64,000 nucleotides of DNA from Parasitella parasitica (taxonomy: Eukaryota > Mucoromycota > Mucoromycetes > Mucorales > Mucoraceae). Below the pieces are notes generated by a model. The model worked only from the letters and a program-made list of their open reading frames with translations, had not been told where the DNA came from and did not search any database. Location: NCBI GenBank assembly GCA_025201805.1, contig MU619262.1, positions 197,817 through 261,816 on the forward strand, in the 5' to 3' direction. The position numbers and the translations under genes are program-made. Shown here piece by piece: positions 32,641 to 45,110 of this stretch. How positions within the stretch are numbered: position 1 is the stretch's first letter; each line of letters starts with the position of its first letter.

Positions 32641-34278
32641 CTCTATCTCAGCAGAGTCGAAATCGGTATCACGAATGGTTTGGCGATGATGCGATTAAAT
32701 AAAATTTGATCGGTGACACCGTTCGTTGTCTTTTGGTAGGTCAGTCAACGTACTCGTTATAATCTCTTTGATTCCTGGTCATAGAATGGCACAGTCGTAA
32801 GTAGCCCTTTCTCTTTCTCTTTCTGTTTCTGTTTCATTTTCTCTTTCTGTTTTCGGTAGGCTTTCTTGCTCTTTTCGAAATTCTTGGATTTTCTTTTTAG
32901 TGGTTGTCTCTAGATCGACGAGAGATTGCTTTAGCAATTGCTACACTTGACCATGTTGAGTTTTTACCTCAGGGCTGCGTGTGCTTTGTTTAAATTTCAA
33001 GTTGATTTGCATTACCAGATGTTATGTATTATACTCGTAATCATCTTCATCTTCATTTTCTGCTGCATGATTCAATAGTGGGTAAATCTGGATTCAAAAT
33101 GATGTGAAATGTGCTCGAGTAGGCAGCTTTCTTCTGCAGTTCTTTTATGTCATTGCCAAACTTGATGAGAAGCGTGTGAGCAGCAATGCGTTGATCATCA
33201 TGTAATTTTAGTACTTACGAGAGCGCGCCTTTATAAACAATAACTTGATCTCCAAACTTGCCCAGGATGGAATTATCAAACGGGTAGGTAAATATAGTAT
33301 TATACCGTTTAACCTAGTAAATATCTCCAGAGGTGTAATTATGACAGCGAACAGTTATCAAGCCTTGGGGGGGGGGGTTATCCATAATAATTCTGACACG
33401 AATTAAACTTGCATATTCCTACCTGCAGATCCCATGTGCATTTGTAATACATACCACTGTAACGCCTCCCATACTCAAGTCAAATTTCAGTCAAGTAATT
33501 GGTGACGCTTTTAAATGAGTAAACATGTAATTTCTAGATTTCTCATGACCTTCTAGATAGTATTTATTGGTCAAATGGAATTTTGACATTGAGGCAGTTA
33601 CAAGTGTATGTAATGCGGGCTGTCATTGCTCTATTGTTGGTGATAATGTAAAGAATGAAGGATTGTCTCTTTGAGAGTATCCAGAAAATGACCTGGATAG
33701 ACATTTGTTTCAACATGGTCATGTAATAATCGTGCCATACGAGGCAAACCACTTGTATAAAAATATCAAGCAACGTCGTTTAATAATATAGTGGCTATAC
33801 ATGTTCTGTGATTTGAAATCTCAGCAGGGTGAAATTCTCAAAAGTTGCATAAAAGGCAAGGAAATGCTGTGATTTCTCCCAATGCGTCAAAATGTTCATC
33901 AGAACAGTCAGTATTCACAAAGCTGTCCACCCGAACATATATTAATGATATGAATATGCCTATCGGCTTTTGTATGACCGACTGTCGTTGCCTGTACGGA
34001 AATAGGGGCTTTCCTAGCAACATATGACTATTAGATAACGTCTTCACATTGCTCAAAGCAACCATTAACAGGATTCAAGGCATAGCATCATCACCATCAT
34101 CACGGAAGCATTGAATCGCCGAATGAGTCGAAATTGGGGATGGGTGCACACACATATTAAGCACTTTTCAGTGAGCCAAGCTCTCTAGTTAATTTCCACG
34201 TTTGTTTCTTTTTTTTTTTTTTTTTTTTTTTTTAAATCTATATTACCTTTCTTCAGCATAATAACAAGGAAATAAAAA
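32641..34278. other. 1.6 kb spacer, no gene seen
   Basis: Upstream of two divergent genes (unknown gene and Arp3). It contains an imperfect CTTTCT/CTGTTT repeat (32810-32860), a G run (33368-33377) and a T tract (34209-34232) before Arp3. Open frames at 33564-34065 have no similarity. Confidence 0.55.
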
Positions 34279-35871
34279 ATGACAAATCTGCCTGTTGTAG
34301 TTATGGATAACGGTACTGGGTAAGACGACTAAACCCAATCTACATAACCATGCAAGACGCGTTATTGAAACACACATTTTAGGTACACTAAGCTCGGTTT
34401 TAGTGGCAACAATGAGCCTTCCTTTGTTTTTCCAACTGCTATTTCCACTCGTGAATCGCCTTCAAGCACAGGAAGACCTGGCATCCCCAGTAAGCCTTCC
34501 TTTTTGAGCAACAATTTGGCTTCGAAACGTGGTATTGAAGACCTCGACTTTTATATTGGAGACGAGGCTCTTGCCCAATCCAAGACAATGGCCTTGAACT
34601 ATCCCATCCGTCATGGCCAAATCAACAATTGGGATCATATGGAAAGATTTTGGGAACAGTCCATCTTTAAATACTTGCGTTGCGAGCCTGAAGATCACTA
34701 CTTTCTTATGGTAAAGCCAAAGAATGTTTATAATACCTTGCATACTCATGACATTTAGACCGAACCTCCTATGAATACTCCCGAAAATCGTGAAATGACA
34801 GCAGAGATTATGTTTGAATCATTCAATGTTCAAGGTCTTTATATCGCTGTTCAAGCTGTGTTGGCTTTGGCTGCATCTTGGACCTCAAGTAAAGTGAGCG
34901 AACAAACATTGACTGGCACAGTTGTCGATTCTGGTGATGGTGTCACTCATGTTATTCCTGTCGTAAGTAGCTTTGTGGGGTATATTGATTCTAGAGGGGG
35001 GGGGGGAGAGGTGACAGACTTATTAATATGACCTTGTAGGCCGAAGGCTATGTGATTGCAAGTTCTATCAAGAGTGTGCCTATTGCCGGCAGTGATATTA
35101 CTTCCTTTGTTCAAAACTTACTGCGTGAACGTGGGGAAACAAACATCCCTCCTGAGGACTCTTTGCGCATTGCTCAAGCTATCAAGGAAGATTACAGTTA
35201 TGTTTGCCCTGACATCGTCAAAGAGTTCAAAAAATACGACCAAGAGCCTTCGAAATATTTCAAAAAGTATGATGGTATCTATTCCTCAACGGGCAAGGTA
35301 AAAAAAAAAGAATTTGAAAAGTTGAGCGTAAAAGCAATGCATCTAACCAAAGAAATAGAGTTATTCCGTTGATATTGGTTTTGAGCGTTTTCTTGCACCA
35401 GAAATCTTCTTTAATCCAGAAATTGCGAGTTCAGATTTTTTAACACCTTTACCAGAAATCGTTGACACAGTCATTCAAACCAGCCCTATTGATGTTCGTA
35501 GAGGATTATATAAAAACATTGTACTATCTGGTGGCTCTACCATGTTTAAAGGGTTCGACAAGAGACTGCAACGTGATATAAAGCGTACTGTTGATAGACG
35601 CATTGAAGCGAGCGAAGTTACCAGCGGTTCAGATATGAAAGCTAAGCCTATGGAGGTCAATGTTATCTCCCACAAGAAACAAAGACATGCTGTTTGGTTT
35701 GGCGGCAGTCTGTTGGCTTCTACTGTAAGTCGATCAATTTGCAATTGTACATGATACTCACACAATGTTACATAGGGTGAATTTTACAACTCTTGTCATA
35801 CAAAGGCTGAATACGACGAATATGGTCCTAGCATATGCCGTCATAACAGAGTCTTTAACTCACTTTTGTAA
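34279..35871 (+). CDS. ARP3: Actin-related protein 3 (Arp2/3 complex)
   Basis: Join 34279-34319, 34383-34710, 34759-34962, 35040-35297, 35359-35724, 35776-35871; 430 aa. Arp3 with Arp2 nucleates branched actin filaments. The start [14 protein letters not shown] joins to [69 protein letters not shown] and [18 protein letters not shown] are diagnostic of Arp3 and include the nucleotide-binding DNGTG and DSGDG loops. The C-terminus [26 protein letters not shown] matches Arp3. Intron 3 holds a 12-base G run; intron 4 has a CTAAC branch. No defect seen. Confidence 0.98.
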
Positions 35872-36756
35872 TACACAAGTAAATAAACCTTTTTATTACT
35901 TAATACATTTCGATTTATGCCTTTTCCTTCTTGGCTACTTCATTTGCGTGAGCTTTTTTATTTTTATTTATAAGTTTGCCAGAGGTTGGTGCCAGATAAA
36001 AATAAAAAACTAAAAGGCACAGCAGAAAGAGAGAGATGTTTGAAGTTTTGATTTTAAGTATGTGAAAACGCTATTAAACATTATAGATTTGCTTTATAAA
36101 AGGAACTAATGGCAAAAAGATCCATTTTGACAAAATCAATCTCAAAAAGTTTTATATTTGAAGTCTATTAACCAGGAACTGCGGACATGTCGACATGAAA
36201 ATAAAATGCCTGGCAATAATCTGATAGTCAAGAAGCAGAAAAACGTGATAAGTACAGCATCACTTTTATATACTTTGATTCCAGGCAACTATGGCTTTCT
36301 AAAGCTGTCCAAAAACATATCGGAAATAGTATTTCCGCGCTTTGTGGGGAACAATTTTGCATGAAGGCCTCATTTTTCGACGGTTTGACACAATAAAATG
36401 TTTTTCCTAAAATACTTCACACATTTATTATGTAAAGCCTTCCTACTATGTTAAGGCATCAAGTGTATTTTTGAATACTATACATGCTGGCGCATTTATG
36501 TTGCTTCAAGTGATGTAAAATTCAAAAAAACTGCCTAATAAAAGCTTGATTTATTGCATTCAGGTAAAAGAGATAACTCTATAAAATCAAATATCTGTAG
36601 CTCATTTGAATTTTGTTTTATTTATAACAAAGTAAAATATAGTTTATTCAAATCATTAATATAATAACTTTATCTTGATTAAATTAAACTTTATAGGAAA
36701 ACAGCAGTAAGCATTGCTCGATTAATTGAGGTGGGGTATCAGGCTGTATCTACAGA

Positions 36757-36770
36757 ATACCATGGTTACC
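36757..36770. promoter_or_regulatory. RFX X-box-like palindrome 1
   Basis: ATACCATGGTTACC, an imperfect match to the RFX dyad GTTGCCATGGCAAC. Located 31 bases from a stronger copy. Confidence 0.4.
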
Positions 36771-36787
36771 ACTACTATTCAACTTAA

Positions 36788-36800
36788 TTGCCATGGCAAC
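36788..36800. promoter_or_regulatory. RFX X-box palindrome 2
   Basis: TTGCCATGGCAAC matches 13 of 13 bases of the core RFX/Crt1 X-box dyad. Fungal RFX proteins bind such sites at DNA damage and other genes. No adjacent gene is recognised. Confidence 0.5.
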
Positions 36801-39800
36801 CGTTCCTGACCGGATTTAAGGTTAAATGTCATCGATTATTCTATATAGTAAATAGAAGTAATTTTGTATAAATAAACATCTATAATTTAGGTTCTACTGA
36901 TTCCAAATTGTGAAGCTTAACCTATCGATGAACGCTTTAAATACATATATAGCAATGAATAGCAAATTAATAGATATACAGATAGGGCTTAATCGGACTA
37001 CTACTGTGTTATCAACTTGTTTTGCAATTGAATGTCGACATAATCTGATTGTATTCATAGATTGATACATGTATTAATATAAATACACAGCTGCTCATCT
37101 CAATCAATAATATCAACGGTTTCATATCGGATAAATTAATATTCTTTTTTACTTTGTTCTTATATCTTTTATCTTATAAAATTCCTGCTGTGTTCACTTT
37201 CAAAGAGACCTGGGGCAACAGAACTCCTAATCTACTTATTGGTTTTCTAAACCGTTATGATGTGACAAACGGTATGTAAAAGGATGGCGAAATTAACCAA
37301 GCTTTAAAAAACAAAAAAAAAAAAACGAATTTAAACACAGAGTATATCACGTGGTTTTTATTTCAAACTCCGGCACGAAAAACGCGATAGTATTTTTGCA
37401 GATAACTTTTGATAGAGACATTGCCCAGTGGAAATCAAGTTATGCTCAGATAGCGATGATTATGCCTATTTTTATGAAGCATAAAACAGGGTTTATGTTG
37501 CTCTTTATAGTAGCCTATCAGCGTTTATATACGATTTTGGGATGGTTTCTGCAGATAACTTTCTAGATTTCAATAAAAGCATCATACAAATGTTTTCGCC
37601 AGATAGCGCCAAGTCAACACTAAGTTTTCCAAGTTAGATCTCGATTCTACGGTCATTTTAGCACAAGTTATGAGCAAATATCTGATATTTATGATAAATT
37701 TTGATGGATTATTGTTAAAAGTCTACAGTAAAGGTTGTATTTTAAAAATAACTATCAAACTGCTTCTCAAACCATAGTAGCCTTGCAATAAGTGCAAGAT
37801 CAACAACAACATCAATATAACTCTCATTCAATGAGTACGTTATGTATCATTCATGGTAATCCTTTCTTTTATTTGAATACTCGAATTTACGTGTCTAAAA
37901 ATTGTAAATAGTGATTTATACTCCATAATCTTGAAGACAACAATTCTTGTACAGTTAATATTTTAACTTTTTCAACATAAATTTGATAATATCATGTAAC
38001 GGGATATCAGCTAAAGGCTTTTCAATTTAATGAAAGCTTTTGACTATAGAATCCAAAGTTTCCGCACAAAAGTCTTTCTGTAGGGGCTGCAGGATATAGA
38101 ATCACAGGCTTCCGCGCTGTGCCGAAATGACAGAACTTCCCACGAAAAGTAATTGAATGTCATCTCTTACGGAACCACCTTAAAGATTCCAGATCAAGTT
38201 AACAAACAAATTACTTGAATATCTAATTGTGAAACCACAAAGCATTTGTATAATCAATTAAGACCAACAAAAAGAAATCGAAGCACAAACCACATTGGAA
38301 CACATAGACCAATGTGAGGACTGGTCCATGCATACCATTTACAAATGTGCCAGAAATATCGATATTAAAATACCGTACCTGATTATGTAAAATTAAATAC
38401 AGACAAACTTCAACTTGGTCCAACTGCCAGTTACGACATAACTGGCAGACAAACTGTTTGCAACAACGAATATAAATAGAGTAGAAATGTCTGGCCATTG
38501 CACGTTATTCTATTTCCAAAATAAAGAAGGAGTTAAATTGCTTCTATTATTGTTTTTAAACGTTTTACTACACACGCTAAGGCCTTTTTGTAGGGACTCG
38601 ATGATGGTGTATAGCAGGATAAATTTAAGTAGGGAAGCACTACGTGAGGACGACTTTTCAACGCTTGACAAATTGTGTTATAATGCTTGGTATACGTTTA
38701 ATTTCAAGTTTTTAGACGAGGTACTATAAGGGAAATTGTCGAAAAAGAAAAAAGTGAACAAAAAAGCGAGTTAATGGTATAGAAAGTATTTCTTTATTTG
38801 CAAATGTTGATTTCTACTTGAGTAGAGACTAAAAAAACAACTATAACACGAGAAATAGCTCATAAAAACATGGGTTTAGCATTTTCCTTAAATTTTTATA
38901 TATTCCATCATTGAATCTTACTCTCATTGTTTGCTGCACAGAGAAAGTAATAAAAGTACGAATATGCGAATTTGAAAGCGGCTATAGGTAGTGGTTCACT
39001 ATTTTATTTTGTGCATTTTTGTATTGCCATTTGTTGTACATAATGATTTTGATTTTACCAAGTATCAAGGACGATGCAGCAAAATCTCTCTCTGGCAATA
39101 AAATAATTCAAATGGTTGTTTAGCGTATGTCTAGATTATGTTCATCAGATAGCGCTGTATAAAAATGGCCACCGAGTTTTACTTTCGTGCATAAATTGTC
39201 GGATGGATCATCATCCGAAAATTATGACACAATCCCATGCAGGAATTTGCAATCCCATTTTTTTTTATTTGAATACAATATGTATGGCGCACACAGTAAA
39301 AGTGACCATAATGTGATCTATTTATTTCATTCATCCTAACCTTATTGTAAACACTTGATGAAAAGAGGAAAAAAAATTAGTGTGAGGTCATTTTAACTTT
39401 GTAATTTCCTGCAGATATTTCCCAAAAATAGGTTATAACATCCCAGAGGCGCATGTTCCAAGTTAATTTTGACGGCTCACAAAGTTTGGTCCTTGTAAGC
39501 TTGATCTGTTTCAATACCAATCAGGATTATTGGGTGATATGAAATAGGATGAGAAAGGTTCGGATATTTTTTTGGATGAAGCCAGATGGTATTGATTCAA
39601 ATCACTTGTTTATCATAAAGTATTATCATTTTTCTTTAGCTTAAAGAAGTCTAACTTGTGTAATAACGTCACATATTGAGATTCCCAAATCTATAGAAAA
39701 GAAGAAGGTGGGAAAACTTCTACGCTTCTTTTCTTCCTCTTAATTTTCTTTTTCTTTTCTCTCTTATTTTTTTTTTTCTTGCAAATAAACAAATATATGC

Positions 39801-39819
39801 GATTTGAATAAATATAAAT

Positions 39820-42029
39820 ATGAGTCAGCCATGGAATCAACTCGATGAGCAGCAAGTAGCAGAGACAAGTAAGTATTCTTTAAAGTTGGTAGTTTCACTT
39901 TTGATGTTTAGTCAAATCACTAGTCAGAGACAGCAGAGCAAGTCAACTGCAATCCTGTAGGCAGCGTATAGCATTATTCAAAGGACTGCAAGTAGACAAT
40001 TACGAAGAGAGAGTGCTGGCATTGGAGAAGATCATTCAAGTTGTCAGATCTTTTGTCCGCAGCTCGCTTTCGCCCAGTTCAAATACAACATCGCCTTGCT
40101 TGAGTGATTCGCCTGTACATATTTTACACCTTTATGATCAAGACGATGAAGAGTACAGCGAACAGCTTCTTTATTACCTGCTAACAATACTGCGACTGGC
40201 TTACACTTGTCCTTACTCTGATGTAAGACAAACATTCCAAGAAGCATTAACTACCTTAAAAGTGAGTGCTATTTTTACTATGTGCATGTCATGGGTCATT
40301 TATGCAGCCTTATATATAGGAAACCGCAGGCATTGTTATACCAAAACCTCGATATAAATCGCCTTCTCACTTTATTCCATTGTACGATATTTTCTCTCTC
40401 GAGTCAAGCACTTCCTCATCATCCAATCATGTTATTTATCCTCGTTCTTCAAATTTATCTTTTTCACCATGGTCTATAAACTCCTGTGATAATGATCAAC
40501 ACACTATACATACGCAACCGAACAACAGCAATCCAAGTATACCAAAAATCGTGCAGGATTACACGGGTGGAAGGCCCTCCGACGAATATGTGCGTCAAAT
40601 GATGGTAAAGACTTTTACTGATGAAGGACGGTTAGCAAATCTATTTCGCATCTTGTCTTTTTTCCCGACTTTTTATGAAGTATTCCACGTAACTTTTACC
40701 AAGTTACTCAAAGGGTCTATGGGTCCATTGAATCGCATATGGAAATCCTACATTGGGTTGATGGTAGCTTCAGAACAGCAATGCCAATACCTGGTTTCTG
40801 CCATGAAGATTGACTTTTTATACAACGGTGGTGATCCCAACTGGCTTATTGGGTTGGACTATGTGCCCAATAAATTGCGCAATATCTCTGCATTGATCCT
40901 GAAATTGGCACGACAGCCATGGCGCCTGAATTTAGATGATGTCAGCCATTTATTGGCGGGAGGAAGCTTCGGTGATGCTTGGAGTAAAGGAGAACTCGTG
41001 CAGGTTACATTGATCATCGGTACCTTATTAGGTTTATCCAGCTTTATCATGGGTTGTGGAATTGTTCCTGAAATTGACATGACTGGTGGATTCGGTATTT
41101 CAGTCCAGCAACAGGTTTGTGGTGGCATTGAGACGGAATTGGATTTACCAACGATTCATTTTGATAATGAATCACTCAGACAGCACGAATTCCAAACAGA
41201 TCATGGTGCAGGACTGGGCCTATCAACTGCCAGTAAAGACTTGGCCGACACGGAAAGGACAACCAAAGAGCTAATACATAGGTTAAAGGCTAAAAAGAAT
41301 TGTGCCATCAAAGAGCAAATACTAGAAAGCTTTGAGAAGATGAAGATTTCAGACGATGGACCACCCAAAATAACTGTCGATACCAATTTAAGCCCTGAAA
41401 CACCTAGCGAAGAAGATGATCATACTACTAGCGATATCATCAATGTTATTTTTGAAGATCTGCAGCGCTTTGTAGAACCAACGTTAAATGACAGCATTCA
41501 ATTAGAAAGCTTCAATTCAGATACTGAAGAATACTTTATGCTGGGAGACTATTGCTGGGAGGACCATGGATGTGATTTAGCCAACCATTACTTACCTGGC
41601 ATTGGAGATGACCTAGTTACTGAATTTCAAGAAGCTCAAACCATCACGGATTGGAGGTAAGAAAGCGCAGATTGCAGAAAAGCATGACATTTATAGCTAT
41701 TTATGCACTGTAGCATTTTTCATCCTGTGGCGGAGGATATCGTGGATACAACACCTCTAAGAAATGCAATTTGGTATTATACTCAAAAGATGATGGGTGT
41801 TACCAAAGAAGATTACACGTATGCTGATATTCCAACCTATTTAAATGATCGTACCACCCAATACATCCAGGATCTCTGCATGTCCCCGTACAAAATTCAA
41901 AAGTCTGATTGGGTCAACATTGGCATCGTTCTCCGCCCCGAAGAGAAATGCCATGTTAACCTGCTGGTAGCCTCTGCACGAAAACAAGCAGTTTTATGCC
42001 AAGGATTAAGCATAATTTCTGAGCTTTGA
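39820..42029 (+). CDS. Sestrin homologue
   Basis: Join 39820-39868, 39912-40261, 40320-41656, 41714-42029; 683 aa (animal sestrins ~480-550). Sestrins are stress-induced TORC1 inhibitors that bind GATOR2; animal Sestrin2 is a leucine sensor. The N-domain block WKSYIGLMVASEQQCQYLV aligns with the animal redox centre; Cys288 and Tyr290 are kept but the usual His seven residues after the Cys is Met. Then LYNGGDPNWLIGLDYVP, LARQPWRLN and FIMGCGIVPEID follow in family order. After an acidic linker comes DYCWEDHGCDLANHYLPGIG, then across the last intron DTTPLRNAIWYYTQKMMG and EEKCHVNLLVASARKQA. Arg595 and Glu656 fall where Sestrin2 Arg390 and Glu451 hold leucine. Extra length lies in the disordered part around residues 150-215 and the linker 400-540. 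Confidence 0.92.
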
Positions 42030-42215
42030 GACGTCTTCTCTCGAGGTATCGATTCACATGAATAAAACTTGACGGCATTTGAGTGAAATAGAACTCATTT
42101 ATGTATAAATTGACCCATTTTCATTATCGTTTATATTTAGAATCCTTTCAGTTTAAATTAGTTTGTGTAATATTATGATAGTGATCATATAATCCAGAAC
42201 ACCTATATACTCCCC

Positions 42216-42270
<55 letters not shown>

Positions 42271-42317
42271 TTGTCTTTGTACATTTCATTCTTTTCTTTA
42301 CGTTTACATATACAGAC
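42030..42317. other. Short spacer with C-T-A homopolymer block
   Basis: Contains C run 42212-42223, T run 42224-42257 and A run 42258-42269 back to back, ending about 50 bases before the next start codon. The T/A junction can fold as a 12-bp hairpin. Promoter of the secreted protein gene. Confidence 0.7.
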
Positions 42318-43393
42318 ATGAAAATATCTTTACTTTTGGCTTGTTTTGTAGCCATTATTGCCATTTCCTACGTTCAAGCTGACGCCCTTCAAGATGAAAT
42401 TGATGCTGCCTTGAAAAAATTTTGTGGTGGCATTGCCGTTACTGGCCCTACAAAGGGACAAACATTTACCAACCCCAAAAAGATCAAGGTGACAGTCAGT
42501 AAAGTATCCCTGCTTTGTGGCTCTGCTTTATACTAACATTTCTTGTAATAAAATAGCCAGAAAGCCCAATGCTCAGGCCAAGGTTATCAACGGTGTTGAC
42601 GTACGTTTATAATACAAAAACTATCACGTAGAATATGTTTATTCACATTTAATACCATAGGCCTACTCTATCGACAGCAAAGGAAAGGCTACTTATCTCA
42701 ACACTGTTTGGAAGGGTTCTTACAGCTTAAATGAGAAGGCTACGTTAACGTATGGAGACTTGGGAAATCGCATATGCACGTATACTAATGTCCTTTGTCT
42801 ATTAGTGTTGATTTAACAAAAGCAACAAAGGCCAAGTTCCCTGGACAATTTGAATTCCGGTAATTAAGCACTTGCCATATAATCTTTCGAAGGTATAACA
42901 GGGTTTTAACTAAAAATAACCATTGCATAGTGTTTGGGTTCACAACAAGGCAGGTCCCGATTGTACTTTGATGTCCAAGGTCTTCAAGGCCAAGTCCTCT
43001 TCTCATTCCAATGCCGTTGAAGAGTCTGAATACAAGAATTTGAGCGAAAACATTGACCGTGGATGTTTTGGTGTTGAATTAATTGACCCTAAGCTCGGTG
43101 GTAAAGTTACTGCTGATGAAGATTTCTCTGTCCAAATCAAGCGTGACACTGCTGCTCACACTGAATATCTGACTAGTCTGGAACTTTACAACATCAATTT
43201 GGAAACTCGTGATTCTAGCAAGGTTCATGTCTCCTGGACTGGTAAAGAAATCATTAATAACATGATGAACATTAAAGATACCATTCCCGCCTCTGCCAAA
43301 GCTGAAAACACTGCTTTCTATTACAAGTTAAGCGCCACTACTCAGCATGAGGAGCCTTGCGAATTCTTTTCGCATCCTTTCTATCTCGATTAA
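42318..43393 (+). CDS. Secreted protein with two beta-sandwich-like repeats
   Basis: Join 42318-42498, 42557-42600, 42661-42749, 42806-42859, 42931-43393; 276 aa. A signal peptide is clear (MKISLLLACFVAIIAISYVQA, cleavage probably after QA). The mature part shows two similar halves: CGGIAVTGPTKGQTFTNPKK with a later FEFRVWVHNKAGPDC, and CFGVELIDPKLGGKVTADED with a later FYYKLSATTQHEEPC. Each has Cys at both ends and a Gly-rich 'P-x-x-G' turn, like the Kre9/Knh or Ig-like folds of fungal cell wall proteins. I do not recognise a named family; a cell-wall or extracellular role is inferred. There is no GPI-type C-terminus. Five exons with tiny exons 2 and 4 (44 and 54 bases), all phases closed. 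Confidence 0.75.
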
Positions 43394-43830
43394 ATAGATC
43401 AAGTGAAATTTAATAAAACATGCTGTACATCTTTACTTGTTTAACTATTGAATGGCACTGTAATTAGTTTCTGTAGACCATGCTAATTTATGAATTGTTC
43501 TTATTTAGCGAGTGAAAGTGTAACGTGGCCATGAGCACCATTTTTGATTATTTGGATTTTTGAGCTCCTGTGAATTGGCTTAATCTTTAGAATTACATTT
43601 ACAATAACTTTAGAAATTCTATGCCATTAAAATTTACAAGTCTAATTTCATCTGATGATTCATTACGACAAGTTAAAGTGCATTTGAAGACAACAATGGT
43701 ATCAAGAGCAAATTGAAGTTGTTGCCAAGAGTGTGATATAGAATAAAAATCAAGGTAAATTCCATTCGTCCATTAGTAATTGATCCGAGTAATATATGCT
43801 GTCGTTCACACACTGTTTTATTATTCACGC
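43394..43830. other. Convergent spacer, no gene seen
   Basis: 437 AT-rich bases between two 3' ends. An AATAAAAC element (about 43412) 20 bases after the secreted protein stop may be its polyadenylation signal. Confidence 0.55.
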
Positions 43831-44843
43831 TTAATCCCAAATCAATTGGCCGTGTTCATTAATTCCAGCAGTAGAAGTGGGCAATTTTGATGATCTTTGT
43901 TGTTGGCCATTTTTACCCCAAGAGGTGTTCTTTCCTTTGCCAGAGGAATAGAATTCTTGAATTCTAATCTTTTCTAATTCCTTTTGATGTTTACGAAGTC
44001 TTTCCTCTTGTAATGCATCGGCAGTAGCCTTTTGCTGCTTCTTTTTTTGCTGGCGAGCCAAGTTTTCGCGCTGCTTCTTGTCTAAACCAGGAATATTGTT
44101 ATCAAATTGGCCTGCGTTGATGGCAGCGTTTCTGTCGATAGAATTTTTAAAGGATGCATTGCTGGTTTGAGGATGACGACCTAAGTGGGATCAATTGAGT
44201 GCTAGGGCATCCAGTCATGCTCTTTATAAAACCTACTTTTGACTTGGCTCCAGCCTTCTTCGGCTGGAACAGCTTCCCATTCCTCCTCCTCCTCTTCAGC
44301 CTTGATGCGCATTACACGGGCATAATTGGCAGTAGGATCCATGTGATCGTCAATCTCCTTTACTTTTTCTAGCTCATCTTTCTCGATACTTGGTAAAGGC
44401 TTCTTGTCCTCCTTGTTCTCGATAGCAACATCATTGTCCTTGTCTTCTTTATTGGTGGGCTCTTTCTTTTCTTCTTCTTTAGAAGAAATGGGTAGCGGGG
44501 CAAGTTCCTCCTTTTTTGCATTTTTTCTCTTTCTTAGTTGTTGCTTTTGTTGAGATTGTGCAGTATCCTTGGTTGTATTGTCTTGCACAGCATTGGAAGA
44601 GGCTGCTTTAGTCTTTTTGTTGCTTTTTTTTTTGCTGGATCTTTGTGGGGATTCTTTTGAAGCTTCCAACAAGGCCTTCTTTTCCCTCTCTTCAGCAAGA
44701 GCCTTTTTTCGCTTTCTTGCCTCGTATTCGACATCATCTAATAAAGGCTCCTTGTCAGGCCCACCAGTTAAATACACAACAACCACAGGGAATGCAGCAG
44801 TCAGAATCCAACCCAGGATTCGAAGATATTCTGTAAAATCCAT
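43831..44843 (-). CDS. Membrane-anchored, highly charged protein of unknown function
   Basis: Complement join 43831-44180, 44237-44843; 318 aa. Residues ~6-27 form one hydrophobic segment (LGWILTAAFPVVVVYLTGG) preceded by MDFTEYLRI, so a single-pass anchor near the N-terminus is likely. The rest is Lys/Glu/Gln-rich and coiled-coil-like, with a short conserved-looking acidic-aromatic block EEEWEAVPAEEGWSQVKSR split by the intron, then FKNSIDRNAAINAGQF and a basic C-terminal helix (KKQRENLARQQKKKQ). The last residues are INEHGQLIWD. An ER-bound, ribosome- or RNA-related role would fit the composition but is only a guess. Confidence 0.7.
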
Positions 44844-45110
44844 TTTTTTAACCCGATAATGAAGAAGAGATTGGAGAGAGAGAGGGAGAAGAAGAAGAAG
44901 AGAAAACACGATACTCTGCACACCAAACGAATGATAAATGGCATCTCAGAGATCGCCTCTTCAATGCAATGACGTGTAACATTAAAATCTGACTAAAGCA
45001 GTTGCCTCTCAAGACCAGTGAGCGACTTGCACTCAATTAGGCACAAAAGACATACATGCGCATGTATACGTATGTACTGATTCTATTATAATAGTGAATG
45101 TATGGTATAG

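Larger units (their letters stand above)
35872..39819. other. 3.9 kb gene-poor AT-rich stretch
   Basis: The longest gene-free stretch of the window. Open frames (36158-36364, 37351-37566, 38223-38498, 39116-39316) show no domain and no splice logic. Two RFX X-box-like palindromes lie at 36757-36800, followed by a TATAAATA-like element near 36869, so an unannotated transcript start is conceivable. A short imperfect repeat (TATAGAATC ... TTCCGC) occurs at about 38044 and 38095. The last ~100 bases are pyrimidine-rich and lead to the sestrin start. Confidence 0.55.

Noticed and set aside
37351-38498. Open frames that might be a decayed transposon
   Set aside because: No DDE, reverse transcriptase or terminal repeat features; composition matches random AT-rich sequence.
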